From Paramicrobacterium humi (lineage in GTDB: Bacteria > Actinomycetota > Actinomycetes > Actinomycetales > Microbacteriaceae): 64,000 bases of DNA. Both the position numbers and the translations under genes were made by a program. Within the stretch, counting starts at the first letter, position 1. Every line of letters starts with the position of its first letter. The notes beneath the pieces are model-generated. The model saw only the letters and a list, made by a program, of their open reading frames with translations, did no database searches and was not told the origin of the DNA. The DNA lies in the NCBI RefSeq assembly GCF_900105715.1, contig NZ_FNRY01000001.1:2294001-2358000 (forward strand), written 5' to 3'. Shown here one piece after another: positions 17,001 to 25,432 of the stretch.

Positions 17001-18020
17001 ATGGTCGGTGGGGGAATGCTCAGTGGGGGAATCGTCTTCGCGATTGCAGCGCTGCTGTGGCTCGTGTACCTCATCCCGACCTGGGTGAGACGCCACGAGT
17101 ACATGGCGACTGAGCGCAACTCGGTGCGGCTGCAGCAGACGCTGCGGATTCTCGCCGAGACCGCCGAGCTGCCCGAGGAAGTGCGACTCGAGGCGACAGC
17201 GCGGGAAGTCGCCGAGCAGCAGAAGACGCTCAAGCGCATCGAGACGGAGCGCGAGGCCGCACGCAAAGCCGAGAGTCGAGCGGCCGTCGAACGTGCGAAG
17301 GCCGAGGCGGACGCCAGTGCCGTGCGCGCGAAAGCTGAGGCGAAGGCAGCGGCGGCCACGGCTCGGGCGGAAGCGGCAGAAGCCCGCGCGCGAGCGGCGG
17401 CCGAACGCGCGCGCGCAAACGCCCGCACCCGCATGCTTCGCTCCCGCCGACGGGCTCGGCTTGCGACGACGATGATCATGGTCGCAAGCCTCGCCACCGC
17501 CGTCATCGCCGGCGGCGCCGCGGTGGCGACGGGCGCGTGGGCGCTTCCGGCCGCGGCCGTGGGAACGTTCGTTCTCGCCATCGCCCTCCTTGTCCGCATG
17601 GCACGCGTGCAGGCGGCCGTTCCGCGCATCGTGCCGGTGCCGGTCGCCGTCGAGCGAGCGAGCGCGGAAGTCTACGACGCGGAATCGGCAGCGGAGCCGG
17701 CTCGCCCGGCATCCACCTGGACGCCCACGCCGCTGCCCAAACCGCTCTACCTGTCGCACGGGTCGGCAGCTGCCGCGACGGTCGCGGCCTCAGAAGCTCA
17801 GCGACGGCTGCGTGAGGCGGCCCTCGCCGCGGCAATGGCGCAGAAGGCCGTCGAGCTGCGGCCGCGGGCCGCGTCGATCGCCGAGCGCCGCGTCGAGCAC
17901 GAGCAGCGTCGCGTCGCGCAGCAGCACGACGAGGTGTCGCCGTACGCCGCGATGGGCATCGTCGACGAGGGCGAGATCATGGCGGCCGACCTCGTGCGTC
18001 GCCGGCTCGCCGTCGGCTGA
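17001..18020 (+). CDS. sepX: SepX/GlpR-like divisome membrane protein
   Basis: A 339-residue membrane protein with one N-terminal helix (about 8-25) ending LVYLIPTWVRRHEY, a long charged coiled coil rich in Ala/Glu/Arg (about 55-150), two further membrane helices (about 157-198) and a soluble C-terminal tail. The N-terminal helix plus YL(I/V)PxWxRRH and the place after galU-rimJ match SepX (Streptomyces) / GlpR (corynebacteria, mycobacteria), which stabilises the division machinery. The coiled coil is longer than I would expect for the family. TACCCT seven bases before the ATG suggests a leaderless transcript. Identification rests on N-terminal pattern and synteny. Confidence 0.75.
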   Translation: MVGGGMLSGGIVFAIAALLWLVYLIPTWVRRHEYMATERNSVRLQQTLRILAETAELPEEVRLEATAREVAEQQKTLKRIETEREAARKAESRAAVERAKAEADASAVRAKAEAKAAAATARAEAAEARARAAAERARANARTRMLRSRRRARLATTMIMVASLATAVIAGGAAVATGAWALPAAAVGTFVLAIALLVRMARVQAAVPRIVPVPVAVERASAEVYDAESAAEPARPASTWTPTPLPKPLYLSHGSAAAATVAASEAQRRLREAALAAAMAQKAVELRPRAASIAERRVEHEQRRVAQQHDEVSPYAAMGIVDEGEIMAADLVRRRLAVG

Positions 18021-18073
18021 ACCGGTGCGGTCAAAGCACCCCCTTCGGACGTGATAACCTCGTATTCGTCCAC

Positions 18074-18146
18074 GGGCCTATGGCGCAGTTGGTAGCGCGC
18101 TTCGTTCGCAATGAAGAGGTCGGGGGTTCGAATCCCCCTAGGTCCA
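18074..18146 (+). tRNA. tRNA-Ala (anticodon CGC)
   Basis: A 73-base cloverleaf. The acceptor stem GGGCCTA pairs with TAGGTCC, including the G3-U70 pair that marks tRNA-Ala. The anticodon loop TTCGCAA gives CGC (reads GCG). The T-arm is GGGGG-TTCGAAT-CCCCC. The discriminator is A73; CCA is not fully encoded (ACCC follows). Confidence 0.95.
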
Positions 18147-18153
18147 CCCTGTG

Positions 18154-18196
18154 ATGTCTCGGGACATAGTTCATGTATGTCTCGAGACATCGTTCA
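18154..18196 (+). repeat. Two tandem 20-base repeats, each a palindrome plus GTTCA, beside the tRNA
   Basis: Copy 1 (18154-18173) and copy 2 (18177-18196) match at 18 of 20 bases and repeat every 23 bp. Each contains ATGTCTCG(G/A)GACAT; the second copy is a perfect 14-base palindrome. They start 8 bases after the tRNA-Ala. Tandem repeats of this style precede IS481-type transposase genes in some actinobacteria (recollection), but no transposase is present here. They may be an element scar or a binding site. Confidence 0.6.
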
Positions 18197-18270
18197 CTTA
18201 ATCGAGTTTCTCGGTCGTTGTCACCGCTGTTCTCAGAAACCGGCGATTCCGTGCTGCGGATCCGCGATGG

Positions 18271-18624
18271 TCAGAGGTTCGGATTGTCGACGACCCAGCG
18301 CCAGGAACCGTCAGGCTGTCGCCTGGCGATCTCGGCGGTCACCCGGCCGTCCGCGAAGCGCGTCGAGGTCAATGCAAGATCGTCGCTGACGAGCACGGTC
18401 TTGACTGCGCCGTCCCCGCTGCTGAGCGGCTGCCCGGCGAATCGCTCTTTGAAGACCCCAGCAATGGCGGCGTTCCCGGCAGTCTGCTCGCCCGGCGGCA
18501 GCGCGAGGACGGCATCGTTCTCGTACAGCGAAGCCAGCCCCTCGAAATCACCGGCACGCACGAACTCTCGAAAGAGCTCCGGGATCTCATCCGGAGCAGT
18601 GGCCTTTGCATGCGGTGACGTCAT
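18271..18624 (-). CDS. SnoaL/NTF2-like (DUF4440-type) protein
   Basis: A 117-residue protein of the NTF2-like cone fold. Supporting pattern: helix IPELFREFVRAGDFEGLASLY, described as a nuclear-transport-factor helix 1, then YENDAVLALPPGEQ, GNAAIAGVF, and C-terminal strands ending RWVVDNPNL. Families of this type include ketosteroid isomerases and many small proteins of unknown function. I start at ATG 18624 (MTSPHAK), preceded by GAGAGAGG; the longer frame to 18744 has a poor start. It is divergent from the ABC-kinase fusion gene 140 bases away. Confidence 0.75.
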   Translation of the reverse strand: MTSPHAKATAPDEIPELFREFVRAGDFEGLASLYENDAVLALPPGEQTAGNAAIAGVFKERFAGQPLSSGDGAVKTVLVSDDLALTSTRFADGRVTAEIARRQPDGSWRWVVDNPNL

Positions 18625-18764
18625 CGTACGTGCCTCTCTCGACAAGTTCGGGGCGGTGCTTGGCCCGTGACCACCCATCTTCCTCCTCTCTGACGCTCCG
18701 GCGGATCCGTCTACTGGAGTGCCGGACATAACTTCTCTGAGCACTTCACAGGGACGGCGCGATA

Positions 18765-21188
18765 ATGACGACTATGGGCGCACTCACGGTCCAGTCCGCA
18801 CGATCGGCACAAGCCGTGCTTCGAGTGCGGGATCTGTCGGTGAACTACGGTCCCCTCACGGCTCTCCAGGGCGTTGACCTGAACGTGTATGCGGGAGAGA
18901 CGGTCGGCATCGCCGGTGACAACGGCGCGGGCAAGACCACGCTGCTGCGCTGCGTGCTCGGAGACCTGGACGAGGCGCGCGGTGAAGTCTGGCTCGACGG
19001 CGAGCGACTGACGCCGCGCTCAGCGGCCCCCGCCGGCCGGATCGGCGTGGTCTGGCAGCATCTTGTTCTCTCCGACAACCTGGATGTCGCCGCGAATCTC
19101 ACGCTCGGCAAAGAACGTCGGCGGATGCTGACCTCGCAATCGAAGCTGCACGAGCACGCTCAGGCGACGCTCGATGAACTCGGAATTCCCATCCGTGACA
19201 CGTCACGACCGGTGTGGACGCTCACCGCGGCGGAGCGGCAACTCCTCGCCGTCGCGCGCGCGGTATCTCCTGCGCCGCAGCTCCTTCTCTTGGACGAGCC
19301 AACGGCGGTGCTCAATCGCACAGACGCCGTGCGGGTCGAAGAGCTCATCCGCCGCTTCCATGACGCGGGAACGACGAGCCTGCTCGTCTCGCACGACGTG
19401 GACCAGCTCTTTCGCCTCGCCGACAGGATCGTCGTGCTCAGGCACGGCCACGCCGTCGCTCAGCTTGATCCAGCCCGATCCCATCCCGACGAGCTGCTCG
19501 CCCTTATGGCCGGTCACGACGCCTCGTCCGCGCCCCGTCGGCAGCTGAGTCGCTTGCAGGGACTCGCCGACCAGTTGACGTCCGCGGGTCCGGCGGCGGG
19601 CCTGACACTCATCCTGTCGACGCTGGGAGCGGCGCTCGGCAGTCGGCAGCTGAGCCTCCATGTGCTCGAACAGTCGACGCTGACGTGCATCGGCTCCGTC
19701 GGACTGCCCCGCGTGCTGAGCGAGGCCTGGCAGTCGATTTCGCTGTATGCCGGATCCGGGCCGATCCCAGCGGCCGCCGTGCGCGGTGAGGTCGTCGTCG
19801 CTGACCTCGCGGGAAGCGATGAGCTCGCCGCGTACGATTCCCTGTTCGCCAAGGCAGGCATCGCGAGCTGGTGGGCCGTGCCGTTCTCAAGCGGAAGCGA
19901 CCTGCGCGGCGTCATCAGCATCTACCGCGCCGAAAGCGGAGCGCCACGCGCCGATGAGATGGATCTCATCAACCTCTACGCCGGCTATGCGGCAGCGGCG
20001 CTCGAACGCGACCGGCTGCTCGCGGAGTTGACGACGCGGAACAAAGTGCTCGAGACCATCCGGTCGGTGCTTCAGACGCTCGCCGGCCAGGACTCGCTCG
20101 ATCACGGGATCAGCACCGCGCTCCGGACGCTGCGTTCGGCGATCGGAGCCGACGAGATTGGGCTCTATGAGAGCGTGGCGGGCTCGCATCTGTCCTGTCG
20201 CGCGTTCGCCGGGGCGCCGGATGCGACGCCGTCAGCCCGACTCGCCGGCGCGGTCGAGCAGTCGCTCAGCGGCCTTGACGACGACGGCCGGGCGAGCCTC
20301 CGAACGGTCGCCGGTCGTGGCAGCCGCCTGTTCGTGCGCGTCTCGACGACGACGGTGCTCGCCGCTGAGTGGACGCTCCGGCTCGCCGGCGACGAGGAGC
20401 GCGTGCTTCTCGAGGACGCCGGCCACTCGATCATGCTCGCGGAAGAGCGGGCGCGCGCTGAGCTGGCCCGGCACGAGATGACGGCCCTGCGCCGGTCGCA
20501 GGAACTGCAACGGCAGTTCCTCGCACGACTGTCCCACGAGCTGCGCACACCGCTTACCGCGATTCGCGGCTACGCATCGAGCCTCATGCAGCCGGACGTG
20601 ACGTGGGACGAGGAATCCGAGCATCGCTTCCTCAGTCGCATCAGCACCGAGTCGGCCCGGTTGCGCACTCTCGTCGACGACCTGCTCGACTTCTCCATGA
20701 TCGAATCGGGCATGCTGCGATTGCGGTCCGACTGGGTGGACCTGCCGCTCGTCGTCGATGCGGCACGGTCGTGCCTTTCCGCGCCCGCGGCTGCGGCGGT
20801 CGAGGTCCGCTGCGAAGACGGGGTGCCGGTCGTGTGGGCCGATCACGACAGGCTTGAGCAAGTGATGGTGAATCTGATGGACAACGCCGTACGACACAAC
20901 CCGCCGGGAACTCGTGTGTGGGTCGAGATCCGCAGCGACGGGGCGAATGACGTGGTGATCTCCGTCACGGACGACGGCACCGGCATCCAGCAGGGCGCCG
21001 GTCGCCGTGCCGGGGAGGGGCGGCCCGCGTCCACGGCCGGCGCGGGACTCGGCCTGAGCATCACGCGCGGCATCGTGGAAGCGCACAACGGGACGCTCCA
21101 CGAGGAGGCCATGCGACCGGGAACCCGCTTCCTCGTCCGCCTGCCCATCGAGGCGACGGCCCGGAACGCCGAGGCGGACGATGCCTGA
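18765..21188 (+). CDS. Sugar-type ABC ATPase fused to GAF domains and a histidine kinase
   Basis: An 807-residue fusion with no membrane segment. Residues 18-250 are a complete ABC ATPase of the RbsA/MglA type: Walker A GDNGAGKTT (51-59), Q-loop VVWQHL, a modified signature LTAAERQL (153-160, in place of LSGGQ), Walker B LLLLDEPT (173-180) and H-loop VSH (208-210). Residues ~260-415 and ~430-560 look like two GAF domains. The kinase follows: H-box ARLSHELRTPL with His591, N-box VNLMDNAVRHN (702-712), G1 DDGTG (736-740) and G2 GAGLGLSI (759-766). It overlaps the response regulator gene by 8 bases and precedes a sugar ABC transporter. It probably senses transporter activity or a sugar and phosphorylates the regulator (inference). 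An alternative start is the ATG at 18774, seven bases after GATAAT. Confidence 0.9.
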   Translation: MTTMGALTVQSARSAQAVLRVRDLSVNYGPLTALQGVDLNVYAGETVGIAGDNGAGKTTLLRCVLGDLDEARGEVWLDGERLTPRSAAPAGRIGVVWQHLVLSDNLDVAANLTLGKERRRMLTSQSKLHEHAQATLDELGIPIRDTSRPVWTLTAAERQLLAVARAVSPAPQLLLLDEPTAVLNRTDAVRVEELIRRFHDAGTTSLLVSHDVDQLFRLADRIVVLRHGHAVAQLDPARSHPDELLALMAGHDASSAPRRQLSRLQGLADQLTSAGPAAGLTLILSTLGAALGSRQLSLHVLEQSTLTCIGSVGLPRVLSEAWQSISLYAGSGPIPAAAVRGEVVVADLAGSDELAAYDSLFAKAGIASWWAVPFSSGSDLRGVISIYRAESGAPRADEMDLINLYAGYAAAALERDRLLAELTTRNKVLETIRSVLQTLAGQDSLDHGISTALRTLRSAIGADEIGLYESVAGSHLSCRAFAGAPDATPSARLAGAVEQSLSGLDDDGRASLRTVAGRGSRLFVRVSTTTVLAAEWTLRLAGDEERVLLEDAGHSIMLAEERARAELARHEMTALRRSQELQRQFLARLSHELRTPLTAIRGYASSLMQPDVTWDEESEHRFLSRISTESARLRTLVDDLLDFSMIESGMLRLRSDWVDLPLVVDAARSCLSAPAAAAVEVRCEDGVPVVWADHDRLEQVMVNLMDNAVRHNPPGTRVWVEIRSDGANDVVISVTDDGTGIQQGAGRRAGEGRPASTAGAGLGLSITRGIVEAHNGTLHEEAMRPGTRFLVRLPIEATARNAEADDA

Positions 21189-21882
21189 CTACGCGAAGAC
21201 GAAAGTTCTCATGGTCGAGGACGATCCGAACATCGTCGACCTCATTCGCTCCAATCTCGTCGTGCGCGGTTTCGACGTCGTCGTCTCGACGGACGGGGCA
21301 CGCGTGCTGCGCCTGCTCGAGCGGGAACGGCCCGACATCGTCCTGCTCGATCTGATGCTTCCCGAGGCCGACGGCATCGAACTGTGCCGCCAGATCCGCG
21401 GGCGATCGACGATCGGCATCATCGTCGTGTCCGCCCGCGGAGGCGAGCGTGACAAGGTAGCCGCGCTGAACGTCGGCGCCGACGACTACATGACGAAGCC
21501 GTTCGGCATCGACGAGCTCCTCGCCCGCATCACCGCGACGCTCAGACGCACGCGACCCGCGCCCGCACCCGCCGACACCCCCGTCGAGTCGTCGTTCGGC
21601 GGACTCGTCGTCAACCTCGCGAAACAGCAGGTCACGCGCGAGGGCGCGGCGATCCACCTCACGCCGACCGAGTTCGCCCTGCTGCGCGAGCTCGTGCTCC
21701 AGCCGGGCACACTCCTGTCCCATGCGTACCTGTTGCGGCGCGTCTGGGGCACGGGGTACGAGACCGAGACGGAGTATCTCCGCGTGTACGTGCAGCGTCT
21801 CCGCGCCAAGCTCGAGGCAGACGGGAGACCCGCTCTCATCCTGACGGAGCCGCGCGCGGGTTACCGGCTCGCCGTGCCCTGA
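21181..21882 (+). CDS. OmpR/KdpE-type response regulator
   Basis: A 233-residue two-domain regulator. The receiver has the acidic pocket VEDD (13-15 region), phosphoacceptor Asp57 in LLDLMLP, and Lys107 in MTKPFG. The C-terminal winged helix has the OmpR pattern LTPTEFALLRELV ... YLRVYVQRLRAKLE and ends in RAGYRLAVP. Its start overlaps the end of the ABC-kinase gene by 8 bases, so the pair is made together and is almost certainly cognate. A terminator follows at 21884; the sugar transporter genes after it are the obvious target. Confidence 0.95.
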   Translation: MPDYAKTKVLMVEDDPNIVDLIRSNLVVRGFDVVVSTDGARVLRLLERERPDIVLLDLMLPEADGIELCRQIRGRSTIGIIVVSARGGERDKVAALNVGADDYMTKPFGIDELLARITATLRRTRPAPAPADTPVESSFGGLVVNLAKQQVTREGAAIHLTPTEFALLRELVLQPGTLLSHAYLLRRVWGTGYETETEYLRVYVQRLRAKLEADGRPALILTEPRAGYRLAVP

Positions 21883-21883
21883 A

Positions 21884-21923
21884 CCGGTGTTGACGGTTTG
21901 TTTATGCCGTCACCGGATTTTTT
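21884..21923 (+). terminator. Rho-independent terminator after the two-component genes
   Basis: CCGGT-gtt-GACGG pairs with CCGTC-ACCGG across a 10-base loop (21884-21916), followed by A and six Ts (21918-21923). It starts 2 bases after the response regulator stop and separates kinase/regulator from the transporter operon. Confidence 0.75.
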
Positions 21924-21982
21924 ACGACCTGTTCATGCCCGGATTCTTAGGCTCGGAACTGTCAGTTCACTCTGCTGAGACA

Positions 21983-22019
21983 CCGCCCGGTGTTCGCGTA
22001 AAGGGATCCCGCCCGGTGT
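21983..22019 (+). promoter_or_regulatory. Direct repeat upstream of the sugar transporter (candidate regulator site)
   Basis: CCGCCCGGTGT occurs exactly twice, at 21983-21993 and 22009-22019, 26 bp apart, ending 32 bases before the binding-protein start. OmpR-type regulators bind direct repeats, so this is a candidate site for the regulator at 21181; usual spacing is nearer 10-11 or 20-22 bp, which lowers confidence. A weaker pair GTTTATGCC / GTTCATGCC lies at 21900 and 21931, partly inside the terminator. Confidence 0.4.
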
Positions 22020-22051
22020 GCTTTGACGCATCGATCGTTTCGGAGGATTCC

Positions 22052-23275
22052 ATGAAACTGAAGAAGTACATCGGCGTCGCGACCGTCCTGGCCACGACCG
22101 CCCTCGTCGTGGCCGGGTGCTCTGGCACGTCCGGATCCACGAGTTCAGGCTCCACGACAAGCTCGTCACACACCGAGGCGCCGCTCGCGGCGACCTCGGC
22201 GACGTCGTTCAAACGCGACTTCTCGAGCATGGACGCTCTCAAGCCGCTCGTGTCGAAGGGCTCCGGCTCCATCGCCGTGATCCTCCCCGACACCGTGACC
22301 TCGGCCCGCTACACCGAGTTCGACGCTCCCTATCTCACGAAGGCCTTCACCGAAGCGGGATTGTCTTCCGACCAGTTCACGGTGCAGAACGCGCAAGGCA
22401 GCGACGCCACGCAGCTCACCGACGCTCAGTCGGCGATCAGCGACGGCGCCAAGGTCATCGTCGTCGACCCGCTCGACAAGGGCGTGGGGGCGAAGATCGA
22501 GTCCTACGCGAAGCAGCGCAACGTGCAGGTGATCGACTACGACCGGCTCACGCTCGGCGGCACCCGCGCCTACTACGTGAGCTTCGACAACGTCAAAGTC
22601 GGCGAGCTCATCGGAAACGGCCTCGTGCAGTGCGCGAAGTCGTGGGGCGTCGACAAGCCGAGCGTCATCGAGATGAAGGGCGACCCGACCGACAACAACG
22701 CCACCTTGTTCGCCCAAGGCTATGACTCGGTGCTCAACCCGCTGTACTCCTCGGGCGGCTGGACCAAGGCCGCAGAGCCCGCGGGAACTTGGGACCCGCC
22801 GACCGCGGCGACCGAGTTCACGCAAGCGTTCACGGCGCACTCTGACGCCAACGCCGCTCTCGTCCCGAACGACGAGAACGCCGCTCCCATCATCACGTAT
22901 CTGAAGAACCATGGTGTCAAGGCCAAGACGTTCCCCGTCACGGGTCAGGATGCCACTCTCGTGGGTCTGCAGAACATCCTCTCCGGATACCAGTGCGGCA
23001 CCGCCTACAAGCCGATCTACCTGGAAGCACAGGCGGCCGCGGCGCTCGCGCTCTACCTTCGCGCGGGTGAGACGCCGCCGTCTGGCCTCGTGAACGGAAC
23101 GACAGACGACACCACGAGCAACACCAAGGTGCCGTCCGTGCTGCTGAAGCCCGAATGGGTGACCACCGACAACATGAACTCGACGGTCATCGCCGACAAG
23201 TTCGTGACGGCAAAGCAGCTGTGCACGAAGGCGTTCGCCGACGCCTGCTCGGCTGCGGGAATCGCCACCTCGTGA
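22052..23275 (+). CDS. Sugar ABC transporter substrate-binding lipoprotein (XylF-like)
   Basis: A 407-residue lipoprotein. The signal peptide ends in the lipobox VVAGC with Cys23; a Ser/Thr-rich linker follows. The mature part is a type I periplasmic-binding fold: IAVILPDTVTSARYTEFDAP begins the first lobe, then AISDGAKVIVVDPLDKGVG, VQVIDYDRLTLGG and FPVTGQDATLVGLQNI. The DYDRL and GQDA motifs are those of D-xylose-binding proteins (XylF/ChvE group), so a pentose or hexose is the likely ligand. Start 22052 has CGGAGGA upstream. It overlaps the ATPase gene by 4 bases (GTGA). Confidence 0.9.
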   Translation: MKLKKYIGVATVLATTALVVAGCSGTSGSTSSGSTTSSSHTEAPLAATSATSFKRDFSSMDALKPLVSKGSGSIAVILPDTVTSARYTEFDAPYLTKAFTEAGLSSDQFTVQNAQGSDATQLTDAQSAISDGAKVIVVDPLDKGVGAKIESYAKQRNVQVIDYDRLTLGGTRAYYVSFDNVKVGELIGNGLVQCAKSWGVDKPSVIEMKGDPTDNNATLFAQGYDSVLNPLYSSGGWTKAAEPAGTWDPPTAATEFTQAFTAHSDANAALVPNDENAAPIITYLKNHGVKAKTFPVTGQDATLVGLQNILSGYQCGTAYKPIYLEAQAAAALALYLRAGETPPSGLVNGTTDDTTSNTKVPSVLLKPEWVTTDNMNSTVIADKFVTAKQLCTKAFADACSAAGIATS

Positions 23276-24078
23276 GTAACGAGTTTGCGGGAACGGTCCC
23301 GACCGGGTCACCGGTCGGGACCGTCAGCGCGGATGCGCCGCTTCTGCGACTGAGCGGCGTGGTCAAGCGCTTCGGCCCCGTGCACGCCTTGAATGGCATC
23401 GACCTCGACATTCCCGCCGGCGAGGTGACGGCGCTCGTCGGTGACAACGGCGCGGGAAAGTCGTCGCTCATCAAGGCCATCGCCGGCATCCATCCCGTCG
23501 ACGGGGGACGGATGCTGTGGAACGGACGACCCGTGCGCCTCACCGGTCCCCGCGCGGCATCCGCTCTCGGCATCGAGACGGTCTACCAGGATCTCGCACT
23601 CTGCGAGAACCTCGACATCGTCCAGAACATGTTCCTCGGCCGCGAGGACATCCGAGGCGGCGTTCTCCTGGACGAGGCCGCGATGGAGACGAAGGCGAAC
23701 CAGACGCTTCGGGAGCTGTCGGTCACCACGGTGACGTCGATTCGCCAGCTGGTGGCGTCCCTCTCCGGCGGCCAGCGTCAGGCCGTCGCGGTCGCCCGCG
23801 CCGTGATGTGGGACGCCAAGCTCGTGATCATGGACGAGCCCACGGCCGCGCTCGGCGTCTCGCAGACGGCGATGGTGCTCGACCTCGTCAAACGGCTCAG
23901 CTCCCGCGGGATCGCGGTGCTCGTCGTCTCCCACAATCTCAACGATGTGTTCCAGGTGGCCGACCGCGTCGCCGTCATGTACCTGGGGCGACTCGCGAGA
24001 ACGGCGCCCGTGAGCGAACTCGCCGTGAACGACGTCGTCGAACTGATCACGACGGGGAATCTCTCCAAGACCGCTTAA
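23272..24078 (+). CDS. Sugar ABC transporter ATP-binding protein, single-domain
   Basis: A 268-residue ABC ATPase of the RbsA/XylG type but with one nucleotide-binding domain only; XylG and RbsA normally carry two in ~500 residues. Motifs: Walker A GDNGAGKSS, Q-loop VYQDLAL, signature LSGGQRQAVAVARAV, Walker B LVIMDEPTAALG, and H-loop VVSHN. The GTG start at 23272 overlaps the binding-protein stop. It could act as a homodimer, as in Frc-type systems, or pair with the ABC domain of the kinase fusion upstream (hypothesis). Confidence 0.9.
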   Translation: MSNEFAGTVPTGSPVGTVSADAPLLRLSGVVKRFGPVHALNGIDLDIPAGEVTALVGDNGAGKSSLIKAIAGIHPVDGGRMLWNGRPVRLTGPRAASALGIETVYQDLALCENLDIVQNMFLGREDIRGGVLLDEAAMETKANQTLRELSVTTVTSIRQLVASLSGGQRQAVAVARAVMWDAKLVIMDEPTAALGVSQTAMVLDLVKRLSSRGIAVLVVSHNLNDVFQVADRVAVMYLGRLARTAPVSELAVNDVVELITTGNLSKTA

Positions 24079-24089
24079 GGGGGCCCGGA

Positions 24090-25369
24090 ATGTCGATTTC
24101 AGAGAAGCACGCCGCCTCATCACCCGACGACGCCGAGGTGCCGTCGGAGGACGCCATCGCCGACGTTCCCGAGCTGTCGAGCACCCTGGGCACGTACCTC
24201 AAGGCGTGGTGGTCGCGCGTCCGTTCCGGCGAGAGCGGGGTCCTTCCCGTCCTCGGCGGATTGATCGTCATCATCATCATCTTCCAGTTGAAGAACCCGG
24301 TATTCCTCTCCGCCAACAACATCATCAACCTGATCGTGCAGGCCTCGGTCTTCGTGCTCTTCGGCATCGCCGAGGTGTTCGTGCTGCTGCTCGGCGAGAT
24401 CGACCTCTCGCTTGGGTTCACGGGAGCCATCGGGGCCGTGTTCGCCGTCTGGGTCACCGGTCCGCCCTACAACCTGCCGTGGTTCGTCGGCGTCGCACTC
24501 GGCCTCGCCGTCGCAACCGTCATCGGCGTCGTGTGGGGACTGCTCGTGACGCGGCTGCGGATCCCGTCGTTCATCGTGACCCTCGCTGGCCTGCTCGGCC
24601 TGCAGGGACTGCTCATCTTCGTCATCGACCGCCTGGCGGGCGAGGCGAGCGGCGGCACGATGTCCGTCAGCAACGCGGTGATCAACGCGATCGCGTACGG
24701 CCACATGAACACGGTTCTCGCGTGGGTCGTGCTCGCCGTCGTCGTCATCGCCTACGCCGCCTTCACGGTGCTGCGCGACCGGCGGCGGCGGGCCGGCGGG
24801 CTCGTCACGCAGCCCGTGGGACTGAGCATCGCGAAGATCGTGCTCATCGCGGCGGCCGGGTGCGCGCTCGTTCTCGCGTGCAGCGCGGGGAGCGGCGTGC
24901 CGTGGGCGGTGCCGATCGTTCTGGCCATCGTCTACGGCTGGACGTTCCTGCTCACCTTCACTCGTTTCGGCCGGTACGTGTACGCAATCGGCGGGAACGC
25001 CGAGGCCGCCCGCCGCGCCGGCATCAACCTGTCACGGATCCGCCTGATCGCGTTCGCGCTCGCGAGCCTGACGGCGGGCGCCGCCGGCATCTTCTACGCC
25101 GCCCGGCTCGGATCGATCTCAAGCAACGTCGACGGCGGCCAGTACGTGCTGCTCGCCGTCGCCGCCGCCGTCATCGGCGGCACGAGCCTCTTCGGGGGCG
25201 CGGCAAGATCGTTCACGCCCTGCTCGGCGGCCTCATCGTCGCCACGATCTACAACGGAATGGGGCTGCTCAACCTCTCGGCGGCAACGCAGCTCATGGTC
25301 ACCGCGCTCGTGCTTCTCGCCGCCGTCACGGTCGACGCGCTCAGCAGGCGAAGCCGCTCGAGCACGTGA
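24090..25369 (+). pseudogene. Sugar ABC transporter permease (XylH/RbsC type), one-base frameshift
   Basis: A BPD_transp_2 permease with about ten hydrophobic segments. The frame from ATG 24090 is normal up to IGGTSLFGG near residue 369 ([18 protein letters not shown] is the family motif around residue 300, given here as [11 protein letters not shown]). It then leaves the coding frame. Continuation is found in another frame: GKIVHALLGGLIVATIYNG to the stop at 25369. The break maps to five Gs at 25194-25198; a sixth G would restore a 426-residue permease of normal length. Read as is, translation would run to 25622 with nonsense sequence in place of the last helices. It could be a sequencing error, a real mutation or slippage. 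Confidence 0.85.
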
Positions 25370-25432
25370 CCTCCCCGAAATGGTGCGTCGAGAGTATCGT
25401 TCGAATTGGGTCCCGAGGGAAGGGCTGAGAAA

